From positions 4,509,617 through 4,573,616 of the forward strand of contig NZ_CP031123.2 of the NCBI RefSeq assembly GCF_002843235.3: a stretch of 64,000 nt of DNA, in the 5' to 3' direction. Positions 18,142 to 27,174 of the stretch are shown here, in pieces. Within the stretch, counting starts at the first letter, position 1. Each line of letters begins with the position of its first letter. Source of the DNA: Providencia huaxiensis (GTDB taxonomy: Bacteria > Pseudomonadota > Gammaproteobacteria > Enterobacterales > Enterobacteriaceae). The notes beneath the pieces are model-generated. The model made no database searches. It worked only from the letters and a program-made list of their open reading frames with translations, and had not been told where the DNA came from. A program made the position numbers and the translations under genes.

Positions 18142-19698
18142 TTATTTTTCAATTTCAGGAAGAATGGGCTTATTAATTATTTGGATATTATCTTTTAACG
18201 CTTTTTTTGCCGCCGCTTGTGCGTTGACTTCTTCGTTGAGGCCTTTATATGTGGAATAACACATAATTAGCATCATGATGGATAGTGGCACAGCCATGGC
18301 GACCAGTGCGGATTGTAAGCCTGATAAGCCACCCGTCATAATTAGCACAATCGCAATAGCAGCAATAACGACACCCCAAATGGTTTTAGTAACATGAGAA
18401 GGATTTGGGTTGCCATTTTCACTGACCATTCCCAGTACAAATACCGCTGAGTTAGCTGATGTGATAAAGAAAATCAGCACTAAAACAATCGCTAAGACAC
18501 TAATAAATGTCGATGCAGGGAAATAGTCTAAAAACTTAAACAGTGCAGATGTGACGTCAGTTTTTACAGCATCTGCTAGTGCGGTTTGACCTAAGTTTTG
18601 AATTAAATGAATGGCAGAACCGCCCATGACTGCAAACCAGGCAAAAGCACTTAATACAGGAATAAATACTGCGCCAATCATAAACTCTTTAATTGTTCTT
18701 CCTTTTGATATACGCGCCACAAAGCTACCCACTAATGGTGCCCATGCTATCCACCAGCCAAAGTAAAACAGTGTCCAGTTAGCAATCCAAGTGCCGTCAT
18801 TATAGGGCTCAGTGCGAAATGACATACTGACAAAATTTTGGACGTAGTCACCAATACCTTGGAATAAAACTTTTAAGATAGTTTGGGTGGGGCCAGACAA
18901 AAATATAAATGCCATCAATCCTAGGGCAAGTATGATATTTAAGTTTGATAGGTGTTTTATCGCTCCTTGTAATCCAGAGATCGTCGAAGCAACATAAACA
19001 ACGGTAATTATTGCGATCAAGCCAATTTGTACATAAATACTGATGGGCAATCCCCATAAGTAATTCATGCCACTGTTAACTTGTAGTGTACCAAAGCCTA
19101 ATGATGTGGCGATACCAATGACGACGGACAACATCACCAAGATATTGATCCATTTCCCGACAGAGCCGTAGATCCGATCCCCGATTAAGGGATAGAAAAC
19201 CGAGCTGAGTGAGGATGGCAATTTTTTTCTAAATTGGAAATAGCCTAAAGCCACACCGACGAGAGCATAACACGCCCATGCGGAAACCCCCCAGTGCAGA
19301 TAGACATATTGCATAGCTGCTTTGGCAGACTGTTCTGTTAAGCCTTGCCCAACGGGTGGGCTGATATAATAGGAAACTGGCTCTGCCACCCCCCAGAACA
19401 TCAAGCTGATACCAATCGAGGCACTGAATAACATCGCAATCCAGGTGACCGTGCTGTATTCCGGTTTGTCATTGTCATCGCCGAGGCGTATGTGACCAAA
19501 TTTGGAAAAACCGAGAAACATACAGAAGCTGAAAAAGATAAAAACGGAACCTAGGATGAACCAACCTAGGTTGTTATAGATAAAACTTAAGGCGGAATGT
19601 GAAAATGCTTCCAGTTTATCAGGAATAAATGCACCAAAACTGATTAACGCCAGACTAAAGGCTAGCGACACGTAAAATACGGATTTTTTGTGATTCAT
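18142..19698 (-). CDS. BCCT-family betaine/carnitine transporter
   Basis: About 518 residues from the ATG at 19698, which has GAAGAGG at suitable spacing; a second ATG at 19701 and an upstream start at 19722 are alternatives. It has about 12 membrane helices. ISLMFWGVAEPVSYYISPP and the Trp-rich helix 8 region FYFGWWIAWAPLVGSFVARI with SKGRTIKEF are BCCT signatures. It is divergent from the carnitine oxygenase operon and most likely imports carnitine or a related betaine for it, like E. coli yeaV beside yeaWX. The 324-base gap to cntA is AT-rich and presumably holds both promoters; no clear operator was seen. Confidence 0.85.
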   Translation of the reverse strand: MNHKKSVFYVSLAFSLALISFGAFIPDKLEAFSHSALSFIYNNLGWFILGSVFIFFSFCMFLGFSKFGHIRLGDDNDKPEYSTVTWIAMLFSASIGISLMFWGVAEPVSYYISPPVGQGLTEQSAKAAMQYVYLHWGVSAWACYALVGVALGYFQFRKKLPSSLSSVFYPLIGDRIYGSVGKWINILVMLSVVIGIATSLGFGTLQVNSGMNYLWGLPISIYVQIGLIAIITVVYVASTISGLQGAIKHLSNLNIILALGLMAFIFLSGPTQTILKVLFQGIGDYVQNFVSMSFRTEPYNDGTWIANWTLFYFGWWIAWAPLVGSFVARISKGRTIKEFMIGAVFIPVLSAFAWFAVMGGSAIHLIQNLGQTALADAVKTDVTSALFKFLDYFPASTFISVLAIVLVLIFFITSANSAVFVLGMVSENGNPNPSHVTKTIWGVVIAAIAIVLIMTGGLSGLQSALVAMAVPLSIMMLIMCYSTYKGLNEEVNAQAAAKKALKDNIQIINKPILPEIEK

Positions 19699-20022
19699 CA
19701 TACCTCTTCTCCAGTTGCTCACTTATTTTTTCTTTTATGAGAGTTGGCTTGCAGGGAATACTCGTTTTGTTTTTAAGGGTACTTTTTTGTTAATTGCTAC
19801 TTTTGGTTTACAGAGAATAGCCATGCAAAGATTGTGTAGTCAACAAGTAATTAACCAATTATTAACAGTTTCAATAATTAAAATCAATTTAACTTATTGT
19901 TATATAATGATTAAATGTTTTTGGTTAAATTTTTATCAATATTTCGTTTGATCATTAATGCGATCTGCATTAACATTCTCAAAAAAGATGTTAACTATAA
20001 GTTTACATAAGTGAGGGCAATT

Positions 20023-21150
20023 ATGAGCAATGCAGCTAAAGTCATTTCGATTAATGATCACCTTGATATCGATAACGCATGGACAATCCCAGCGCGTTAT
20101 TACACGTCTAATGATGTTTTTGAGTATGAAAAAGAAAAAATATTCGCTAATTCATGGGTTTGTGTCGCACATGTTAGTGAGGTAAAAGAAAAAAATTCGT
20201 ATATTACCCGTGAACTCATTGGTGAAAGCCTTGTGATTGTTCGTGGTCGCGATGATGTATTGCGCGGTTTCTATAATGTGTGCCCACACCGAGGGCATCA
20301 GTTGATCAGCGGTGAAAGTGGTAAGGTCAAAAATGTGATTACTTGCCCTTACCATGCGTGGGCATTCAAGCTAGATGGCCAATTAGCACATGCGACTAAC
20401 TGTGAAAATGTGAATAATTTTGAAGCTGATGCAATGACATTAAGTAGCTTCCATGTTACTGAACATGCAGGGTTTATCTATGTAAATATGACCGTAGGCG
20501 AACCTCAGCCTATTGAAGAGCAACTTCCAGGTTTAGCTGAAAAAATGCAAGAAGCTTGTGCGGTAATTAGTGATTTAAAATTGGCCGCTCGGTTTGTTAG
20601 CCATACACCAGCTAATTGGAAGACCATCGTTGATAACTATATTGAGTGTTATCACTGCCCAACCAACCATGTGAGCTTTGCAAGTTCGGTGGATGTTAAC
20701 GTATACGAACACCAATTATTGGATAATTGGACTGTTCAAATTGGTAAGGCAAAACCTTCTGAGTCCTCCTATCAATTTGATGAATCTGTTTTAGACCCGC
20801 GTTTCTTTGGTTTTTGGATTTGGCCAAGCACTATGTTCAATATGCCTCCAGGCGGCGATTTCATGACAGTCATTTATGAGTTTCCTGTGAGCGCAGGGGA
20901 AACTTTGCAGCACTATGATATTTATTTCCTCAATGAAGAGTTGACTGAATATCAGAAAAACTTAGTGGAATGGTATCGCACGGTGTTCCGCCCAGAAGAT
21001 TTACGGTTAGTAGAAAGTGTACAAAAAGGGTTGAGATCGCGTGGCTATCGAGGCCAAGGGCGTATCATGGCTGACAGGCAGCGCAGTGGGATTAGTGAAC
21101 ATGGCGTTGCTCATTTCCATAAAATCATCGCTGGCGCGCACACTGAGTAA
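20023..21150 (+). CDS. cntA: Carnitine monooxygenase, Rieske oxygenase subunit (CntA/YeaW)
   Basis: Start ATG 20023 after GTGAGGGC; an in-frame start at 20011 is less likely. The ~375-residue protein has a Rieske [2Fe-2S] site C87-P-H89...C108-P-Y-H111 and a mononuclear iron site (H210, H215). The segment DNYIECYHC carries Glu207 at the position where most Rieske oxygenases have the bridging Asp. That Glu is the known hallmark of CntA/YeaW. The enzyme cleaves L-carnitine (and possibly related betaines) to trimethylamine and malic semialdehyde. It is followed by an aldehyde dehydrogenase and the cognate reductase in one operon. Confidence 0.9.
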   Translation: MSNAAKVISINDHLDIDNAWTIPARYYTSNDVFEYEKEKIFANSWVCVAHVSEVKEKNSYITRELIGESLVIVRGRDDVLRGFYNVCPHRGHQLISGESGKVKNVITCPYHAWAFKLDGQLAHATNCENVNNFEADAMTLSSFHVTEHAGFIYVNMTVGEPQPIEEQLPGLAEKMQEACAVISDLKLAARFVSHTPANWKTIVDNYIECYHCPTNHVSFASSVDVNVYEHQLLDNWTVQIGKAKPSESSYQFDESVLDPRFFGFWIWPSTMFNMPPGGDFMTVIYEFPVSAGETLQHYDIYFLNEELTEYQKNLVEWYRTVFRPEDLRLVESVQKGLRSRGYRGQGRIMADRQRSGISEHGVAHFHKIIAGAHTE

Positions 21151-21186
21151 TTACGTTAACCATAAAAATAAAAGGAGAAGTCACAA

Positions 21187-22635
21187 ATGCATCATTTAAC
21201 TCACCCTGCACTATTTCGTCAGTCATGTTACATCAATGGGCAATGGGTTGATTCAGACAATAAAATCCCTGTGACTAATCCTTTTGACCAATCTGTGCTG
21301 GGAACGATCCCCAGCCTGTCGGCCACACAAGTAAATGAGGCGATTGAATCTGCGTATTCTGCGATGGAAGGCTGGAGTAAGCTGACAGCGAAAGCGCGTT
21401 CTATCATTTTACGTCGCTGGTTTGAGCTGATTGAAGCCCATGTTGACGATCTCGGGCGTTTAATGACTCTCGAACAAGGTAAGCCACTGCATGAGGCAAA
21501 AGGTGAAATTCGTTATGCCGCGTCATTTATTGAATGGTTTGCGGAAGAGGGAAAACGTGTTTATGGGGAGACTATCCCTCAAACGGTGGGAAGTAACCGT
21601 CTTTCGACAATCAAGCAGCCGATTGGTGTTTGTAGTGCGATTACCCCGTGGAATTTCCCCGCAGCGATGATCACCCGTAAAGCGGCTCCAGCACTGGCTG
21701 CGGGTTGCAGTATTGTTATCAAACCCGCGACAGAAACGCCTTTTACGGCACTTGCCTTAGCGCAGCTGGCTGATGAGGCGGGTATCCCCGCTGGGATATT
21801 TAACGTCATTACTGGGGACTCTCGCGTTCTAGGGGAACGCCTAACTAAACATGAGCTTATCAGTAAATTTTCGTTTACCGGTTCAACACAAGTTGGCCGA
21901 ATATTGTCTGAGCAGTGCGCATCAACGATTAAGAAAACCTCACTCGAACTGGGGGGGAACGCGCCTTTTATTGTCTTTGATGATGCAGACATTGATAAAG
22001 CGGTAAAGAGTGCGGTTCAAGCGAAATTTCGTAATGGTGGGCAAACTTGTGTTTGTGTGAACCGTTTTTATGTTCAAGATGCGATTTTCGATGAATTTCA
22101 GACCAAGTTCGTTACAGAAGTCGCCAAATTGCAAGTCGGTAATGGTCTTGAAGCCAGTACCGACATTGGGCCGATGATCACAACACGTGCTATCGATGGG
22201 ATGAATGAGTTATTGCAAGATGCATTAGCGAAAGGCGCTCGCCAATTAACCTTAGGGAATGAAGTCACTGAGTATGGCAATTTCTTTAATCCCAAAGTCC
22301 TTGTTGATGTTGATGATTCAATGAAGATTGTTCATGAAGAAATATTTGGTCCCATTGCAACATTGATTCGTTTTAGTGATGAAAATGAAGTGATTACTCG
22401 CGCCAACAATACGATTTATGGCTTAGCGGCTTATTTCTTTTCTCGTGATGTTAGCCGTGTTTATCGTGTTGCTGAAAAGCTACAAAGTGGCATGGTCGGT
22501 ATCAATACAGGCTTGATTTCTAATGAAGTTGCTCCTTTTGGAGGTGTGAAGCAATCAGGTCTAGGAAAAGAAGGCTCTCGATATGGTATTGAGGATTATT
22601 TAAGTACTAAGTATCTGTGTTTAGATATTGAATAA
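21187..22635 (+). CDS. NAD(P)-dependent semialdehyde dehydrogenase (GabD-like)
   Basis: This 482-residue aldehyde dehydrogenase has AITPWNFPAAM, KTSLELGGNAPFIVFDDADI with the catalytic Glu, and RNGGQTCVCVNRF with the catalytic Cys. It is closest in style to succinate-semialdehyde dehydrogenases. AAAGGAGAAG precedes the ATG. Lying between the CntA and CntB genes, it would oxidise malic semialdehyde, the C4 product of carnitine cleavage, to malate. It overlaps the extended cntB reading frame, so the three genes are one transcript. Assignment of malic semialdehyde as the substrate is inferred from context. Confidence 0.88.
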   Translation: MHHLTHPALFRQSCYINGQWVDSDNKIPVTNPFDQSVLGTIPSLSATQVNEAIESAYSAMEGWSKLTAKARSIILRRWFELIEAHVDDLGRLMTLEQGKPLHEAKGEIRYAASFIEWFAEEGKRVYGETIPQTVGSNRLSTIKQPIGVCSAITPWNFPAAMITRKAAPALAAGCSIVIKPATETPFTALALAQLADEAGIPAGIFNVITGDSRVLGERLTKHELISKFSFTGSTQVGRILSEQCASTIKKTSLELGGNAPFIVFDDADIDKAVKSAVQAKFRNGGQTCVCVNRFYVQDAIFDEFQTKFVTEVAKLQVGNGLEASTDIGPMITTRAIDGMNELLQDALAKGARQLTLGNEVTEYGNFFNPKVLVDVDDSMKIVHEEIFGPIATLIRFSDENEVITRANNTIYGLAAYFFSRDVSRVYRVAEKLQSGMVGINTGLISNEVAPFGGVKQSGLGKEGSRYGIEDYLSTKYLCLDIE

Positions 22636-22651
22636 TAAGAGAGGCACTGTG

Positions 22652-23605
22652 ATGAACCAACAAAAATTTGCAGTCAATATTAGCCGAATTGAGCAAGTTA
22701 GCCCAAATATCAAGATGTTCGAATTTGTAGCGCAAGATGGTACTTTTGTGCCTTTTAGTGCAGGTAGCCACGTTACCGTTCACATGGATGGGCAGGCCGG
22801 TTTACAACGTGCTTATTCGTTAATCAGTGACCCACAGCAGTGTGGCAGTTATTGTATTTCTGTATTGCGTGATGAAAACTCGAAAGGCGGCTCTGCATTT
22901 ATGCATGAGCAGCTATCGCCAGGGGACAGTTTGTACCTGTCACCAGCACAGAATTTTTTCTCGTTGGCACCGGATAACCAATGTAAGCATATTTTGATCG
23001 CTGGTGGAATTGGGATCACGCCTTTTCTCTCTTATCTCTATGAATTAGAAGAAAATGGAATGGATTTTGAGCTCCATTACTGTTTTCGTGATAGTGCAAC
23101 AGCGGCATTTCTTGAACATTTGCAACAGCGTATTGGCTCGCGTTTATTTCTTTATGACAGCAGCCAAGGGCAACGAATGTCTGTTGAACAGTTGGTTCAA
23201 GCACAAGCGAGCAATAGCCATCTGTATGTATGTGGTCCCCAATCATTAATTAATGAGGTGATTGAAAAGGGCCATCAGCACCTTGGTGAATCACAGGTTC
23301 ATTTTGAAAATTTTGGGGAAGTTGCCAGCGAAGGGGATTCATTTGAGGTCTATTTTCAACGTTCAGGCTTTAGTTTAGAAATCGGTAAAGATGAGTCCAT
23401 TTTGCAGGTAATCGAAGCAGATAAGCGCATTAACGTGGAATGTTTATGCCGTAATGGGGTTTGTGGAACCTGCGAAACGGCAATACTTGAGGGAGAGGCT
23501 GATCATCGTGACTACTACCTCGATGATGATGAAAAAGCTGAGCAGAAAACGATGATGTTGTGTGTTTCTCGAGCTAAATCTAAACGGTTAGTCCTTGATT
23601 TATAA
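22652..23605 (+). CDS. cntB: Carnitine monooxygenase reductase subunit (CntB/YeaX)
   Basis: Start ATG 22652 behind AGAGG; an in-frame start at 22628 overlaps the previous gene. The ~317-residue protein has the layout of class IA reductases: an FMN-binding domain (QRAYSLISDP), a nucleotide-binding domain (HILIAGGIGITPFLSYL) and a C-terminal plant-type [2Fe-2S] domain with NVECLCRNGVCGTCETAI (C-x4-C-x2-C) plus a distal Cys in MMLCVSRA. It passes electrons from NAD(P)H to the CntA Rieske centre. Confidence 0.9.
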   Translation: MNQQKFAVNISRIEQVSPNIKMFEFVAQDGTFVPFSAGSHVTVHMDGQAGLQRAYSLISDPQQCGSYCISVLRDENSKGGSAFMHEQLSPGDSLYLSPAQNFFSLAPDNQCKHILIAGGIGITPFLSYLYELEENGMDFELHYCFRDSATAAFLEHLQQRIGSRLFLYDSSQGQRMSVEQLVQAQASNSHLYVCGPQSLINEVIEKGHQHLGESQVHFENFGEVASEGDSFEVYFQRSGFSLEIGKDESILQVIEADKRINVECLCRNGVCGTCETAILEGEADHRDYYLDDDEKAEQKTMMLCVSRAKSKRLVLDL

Positions 23606-23612
23606 TCAAAGT

Positions 23613-23639
23613 TGCCCCGCTTAGGTCACAAGTGGGGCA
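23613..23639. terminator. Hairpin between convergent cntB and the regulator gene
   Basis: TGCCCCGCTT and AAGTGGGGCA pair around a 7-base loop. There is no long T-run, so termination strength is uncertain. Confidence 0.5.
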
Positions 23640-23650
23640 GAATACCTGTT

Positions 23651-24556
23651 TTAAATATCTTTTAATTCAAACATTAAAAAAGGCTGTTTTTCATCATTCA
23701 AGTGTTGATAAGCGGTAATTTGCTTGTCTTGAAATACGATTTGCCCCCGCCCAGTCCGAAATACTTCATCTAGCCATGGCTTATGATTAATCACTAACTG
23801 ATACAATAAACGTTGTAGTTCAAGGTAATCTATTTCAGTCGATTGGTTGTGTAAGTTGCTGGCTAATATTTCACCTGCTTTATCGGTAAATACGACTAAA
23901 TGATTGAAATGGGACAATAAAACATCAAAATAGCATTTGATTTTACGCAGGCGCAGTTCAGTATTTTTACGTTCTGTGTTGTCTAAGCTGATCCCAACCA
24001 GTTTTGTCACTTTGCCATTAGGGCCTTTGACGCCTGTGGCTCGGGATGTGATCCAGCGGTAATCGCCTTCCCAGTTAATTTTAAAATCCATTTCATGGGC
24101 ACCCCCTTCACGGATAATTTTGGAATATCCATTAACCAACTTTTCCTTGGAGTCATGGCTCATTAAGGCCCAGAAATCTTCATTACTGGTGATTTTGATG
24201 CCATATACGGCTTCAACGTTGTCGGAGTAGTTCAATTCCCCCGTTAATAAGTCCCACTCCCATGTCACGATATCTGCGGATTCTTGAAGATGGACTTCGT
24301 TGATATTGCGCATGACGCCTGAATTGCTAACAGTGATTTGATTATTGGTATATTCACCGTATTTCAACCATATCTTGTCGACATCCAATAACGTGGCGAG
24401 CTTTTCAAGATTATCTTCATCAATCATGCCGCCTTTCGTCCACTTGTTAACTGCCGTTCGGGAAACGCCAAGGGCTTCAGCTGCCTTTAATTGACTCATT
24501 TTTTTCTGTTTTAGCAATTTCAACAAACGTTCTTTGAATGTCTCTGTTTCTGTCAT
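23651..24556 (-). CDS. HTH (XRE-type) plus PAS-domain regulator
   Basis: About 301 residues. The N-terminal ~65 residues are a helix-turn-helix (MSQLKAAEALGVSRTAVNKW). They are followed by a PAS/PAC sensor region (residues ~90-200: WDLLTGELNYSDNVEAVYGI then DYRWITSRATGVKG and VGISLDNTERK). The C-terminal third is not recognised. It probably binds a small molecule through the PAS domain and regulates the adjacent carnitine genes, to which it is convergent. This fusion of an XRE-type HTH with PAS is uncommon for carnitine clusters. Confidence 0.75.
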   Translation of the reverse strand: MTETETFKERLLKLLKQKKMSQLKAAEALGVSRTAVNKWTKGGMIDEDNLEKLATLLDVDKIWLKYGEYTNNQITVSNSGVMRNINEVHLQESADIVTWEWDLLTGELNYSDNVEAVYGIKITSNEDFWALMSHDSKEKLVNGYSKIIREGGAHEMDFKINWEGDYRWITSRATGVKGPNGKVTKLVGISLDNTERKNTELRLRKIKCYFDVLLSHFNHLVVFTDKAGEILASNLHNQSTEIDYLELQRLLYQLVINHKPWLDEVFRTGRGQIVFQDKQITAYQHLNDEKQPFLMFELKDI

Positions 24557-24590
24557 CAATTCATGTTTACCTTATAACTTATGGGGTTAA

Positions 24591-25505
24591 CTAAAAACCA
24601 TTTGATAAGTGAGTAGCAAGGTATTGCTCTAGATTTTCGATAAAGACTCTAAGGTTAGCACTCGTTCGGAGACTTCTCGAATATACAGCATAAACATCTG
24701 CGGTTTGATGCCATTGCGGTAACACTCGCACTAATTGGCCAGACTGTAACTCAGGCTGCACACTCCATTGGGAGCGCAATAGGATCCCTTCACCACTTAA
24801 GCACCATTGCTTGGCGACTTCACCATTATTGACGGTTAATTTACTATTGGGAGTGACCGTCATACTTTCTTGCTGATGTTCAAGCTTCCATACCGCGGGG
24901 GCTTGATTACGTTCTTTAATCGCAATACAAAAGTGCTTTTGTTCCAGTTCTTGTGGATATTTTGGGTAGCCGTGTGTTGCTAAGTAGCTTGGCGAAGCGC
25001 ACAGGATACGTTGGTTTTGTGCAATCCGCCTAGCAATAAATTGCTCAGCTATCGTACCGCCAATACAGATATCAACATCAATGTTTTCACTAATAATATC
25101 GACAGACTTATCGGTTAAAGTGAGGTCAATGCCTAATAAAGGGTAATTTCCCCGCAATGTCAGTATAAACGGGTTAATGTAAGTACTGCCAAAGCCTGTG
25201 CTACAACTGATACGCAGTGAGCCGCGGATCTCTTCGCGACAGGCGTTGAGTTGCTGTTGCATCTGTTCCAATTCAGCTAGCATCATTTCACTGCTACGCA
25301 AAATAATTTGCCCTTCATGAGTCAGCTTAATTGAGCGAGCAGTTCTAAAAAATAAAGTTTGTCCTAAATTTTCTTCTAGCAACTTAATGCGTTTAGAAAC
25401 ATAAGCTGGGGATACCAACAGCTGTGAAGCGGCTTGAGAGAAACTCATCAAACGGGCAACCGTGACAAAAACGCGGATATCCTCTAACGAAGGAAGCTTG
25501 TTCAT
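24591..25505 (-). CDS. LysR-family regulator (DmlR-like)
   Basis: This 304-residue protein has an N-terminal winged HTH (MNKLPSLEDIRVFVTVARLMSFSQAA...VSKRIKLLEENLG) and a periplasmic-binding-protein-like effector domain, the standard LysR layout. It is divergent from dmlA with a 102-base gap, the same arrangement as dmlR-dmlA (yeaT-yeaU) in E. coli, where DmlR activates D-malate dehydrogenase in response to D- or L-malate. Regulation of dmlA here is inferred from that synteny. Confidence 0.85.
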   Translation of the reverse strand: MNKLPSLEDIRVFVTVARLMSFSQAASQLLVSPAYVSKRIKLLEENLGQTLFFRTARSIKLTHEGQIILRSSEMMLAELEQMQQQLNACREEIRGSLRISCSTGFGSTYINPFILTLRGNYPLLGIDLTLTDKSVDIISENIDVDICIGGTIAEQFIARRIAQNQRILCASPSYLATHGYPKYPQELEQKHFCIAIKERNQAPAVWKLEHQQESMTVTPNSKLTVNNGEVAKQWCLSGEGILLRSQWSVQPELQSGQLVRVLPQWHQTADVYAVYSRSLRTSANLRVFIENLEQYLATHLSNGF

Positions 25506-25607
25506 AGTTTGTAAACCTAAGGATTACACTTCATATCTATACTTTATCACAGCAACCCCTAAACTGGAGAACAAACAGACATAATTCAATTATCAGAGGT
25601 TTTCACA

Positions 25608-26672
25608 ATGTCACAATTTAACATAGCGGTTATTCCTGGTGATGGTATTGGTACCGAAGTGATCCCTGAAGGGTTAAAAGTATTAGAAGCAGCGGCAAAT
25701 AAGCACGGGATAAAATTGCAGTTTACCCATTTTGATTGGTCGTGCGAAACCTATCACCGTACGGGGCGTATGATGCCTGAAGATGGCTTAGAACAATTGA
25801 AAAAATTTGATGCGATTTTCTTAGGCGCAGTCGGGTTCCCAGGTGTTCCTGATCATATTTCATTATGGGGGCTGTTATTACCTATCCGCCGCGCTTTCAA
25901 CCAATATGTTAACCTGCGTCCTGTCCGTCTGTTTGATGGCATTAAGTGTCCGTTAGCAGATAAAAAACCGGGAGATATTGATTTTTATGTGGTGCGTGAA
26001 AACGTTGAAGGGGAATACTCTGCGATTGGCGGTATTCAGTACGAAGGTACTGATGAAGAAATGGTGCTGCAACAAAGTATTTTTACCCGTAAGGGAACAG
26101 ACCGTATTTTAAAATATGCTTTTGATTTGGCACAGTCGCGTGAGAAAAAACATTTAAGTTCAGCGACGAAATCCAACGGACTATTTCATTCAATGCCTTA
26201 TTGGGATAGTCGCGTAGCCGAAATAGCGAAGCAATACCCAGATATCAAAGTTGACCAATTTCATATTGATATTTTTGCTGCAAACTTAGTGAGAATGCCA
26301 GAGTTCTACGATGTGATTGTTGGGTCAAACCTGTTTGGCGATATTTTGTCTGATTTAGGGCCAGCTTGTACAGGTACCATTGCGATTGCGCCGTCTGCCA
26401 ATATTAACCCAGAAAAACAATTCCCATCGATGTTTGAGCCGGTTCATGGGTCAGCACCGGATATTGCAGGGCAAAATATTGCTAACCCGATTGGTACGAT
26501 TTGGGCGGCAGCCATGATGATGCAGCACTTGGGGTGCCCTGAGATGCATGATTCGATTATGTCTGCGGTAGAAACCGCGATTAAACAACGTCAACATTTG
26601 ACTCGTGATATGGGTGGCGATGCCAGTACGCAGGCGTTGGGGGATGAAATAGCCCGTTTGGTCAGTGCTTAG
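25608..26672 (+). CDS. dmlA: D-malate/tartrate dehydrogenase (DmlA/TtuC family)
   Basis: This 354-residue beta-decarboxylating dehydrogenase starts FNIAVIPGDGIGTEVIPEG, then has VVRENVEGEYSAIGG and VIVGSNLFGDILSDLGPA with the metal-binding aspartates, and EPVHGSAPDIAGQNIANPIG. This is the signature order of the isocitrate/isopropylmalate dehydrogenase superfamily, in the YeaU/TtuC branch. It oxidises D-malate (also tartrate) to pyruvate with NAD+ and Mn2+. Beside the carnitine operon it would complete the route carnitine to malic semialdehyde to malate to pyruvate. It is the last clearly chromosomal gene before the ICE-like DNA. Confidence 0.92.
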   Translation: MSQFNIAVIPGDGIGTEVIPEGLKVLEAAANKHGIKLQFTHFDWSCETYHRTGRMMPEDGLEQLKKFDAIFLGAVGFPGVPDHISLWGLLLPIRRAFNQYVNLRPVRLFDGIKCPLADKKPGDIDFYVVRENVEGEYSAIGGIQYEGTDEEMVLQQSIFTRKGTDRILKYAFDLAQSREKKHLSSATKSNGLFHSMPYWDSRVAEIAKQYPDIKVDQFHIDIFAANLVRMPEFYDVIVGSNLFGDILSDLGPACTGTIAIAPSANINPEKQFPSMFEPVHGSAPDIAGQNIANPIGTIWAAAMMMQHLGCPEMHDSIMSAVETAIKQRQHLTRDMGGDASTQALGDEIARLVSA

Positions 26673-26707
26673 TTGATGCATAAAGACGCTGTTTATTGAG
26701 CCAATTT

Positions 26708-26860
26708 CGTGAGCCATCGGGGGACTGTTTTGACTGTTCCTCGGTGCTTTGCTTTTCAATGATGTTCAAGTGTGATTTCGGAAAGTGTGTACAAACTTGA
26801 GTACAAATTCCGTTTTATGGGCCTCTGGCGAAAATTCCATGACATAAACCGTCTTGTATC
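26708..26860. repeat. ICE left-end-like segment, copy A (next to dmlA)
   Basis: From about 26742 the bases TTTGCTTTTCAATGATGTTC, then a GTGTACAAACTTGAGTACAA stretch and a later ATTCCATGACA, recur in the same order at 29643-29760 with scattered differences. Weaker similarity extends left to about 26708. The second copy directly follows the prfC fragment at an ICE end, so copy A is read as a diverged left end of an SXT/R391-like element. The left boundary with chromosomal DNA is uncertain. Confidence 0.55.
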
Positions 26861-27035
26861 CCTTGTTATTCATAGGATTGAGCTAAAAATTTCCATCTTC
26901 GGATGGGACTTGTTCTTTTATCACTTGATCTAGTAACTGTACAAAGCAAACACACCAAAACATTGCAGATATTACTCGCGGACTGGACAAAGTAAGTTTT
27001 CTAATTTTCGGTAGATTTGGTTTAAAAGTTGGAAA

Positions 27036-27059
27036 TTATACGGCGATATTCGCCGTGAA
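27036..27059. promoter_or_regulatory. mosA operator-like inverted repeat 1
   Basis: TACGGC-GATATTC-GCCGTGA: an imperfect palindrome sharing the ACGGCGATATT-N-GCCGT core with the site centred 74 bases further on, upstream of the toxin-antitoxin pair. Confidence 0.6.
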
Positions 27060-27109
27060 TAGAAAGAATAGTAAACCACGCCTTGTTGTGATAGTTTATT
27101 AAGTCTAGG

Positions 27110-27134
27110 TTTTACGGCGATATTAGCCGTAAAA
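27110..27134. promoter_or_regulatory. mosA operator-like inverted repeat 2
   Basis: TTTTACGGC (27110-27118), 7-base spacer, GCCGTAAAA (27126-27134): a perfect 9-bp inverted repeat, 40 bases before the antitoxin start. AbiEi-type antitoxins autorepress by binding two such ~23-bp repeats, so this pair is a likely autoregulatory operator. Confidence 0.65.
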
Positions 27135-27174
27135 TAGTAAAGAGATAAACTAGAAAAAGGTTTGGTGTTTAAAA

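Noticed and set aside
26673..26742. A prfC start or attL core directly after dmlA
   Set aside because: No reading frame there encodes the RRTFAIISHPDA block and no core-like bases match the 29531-29552 junction.
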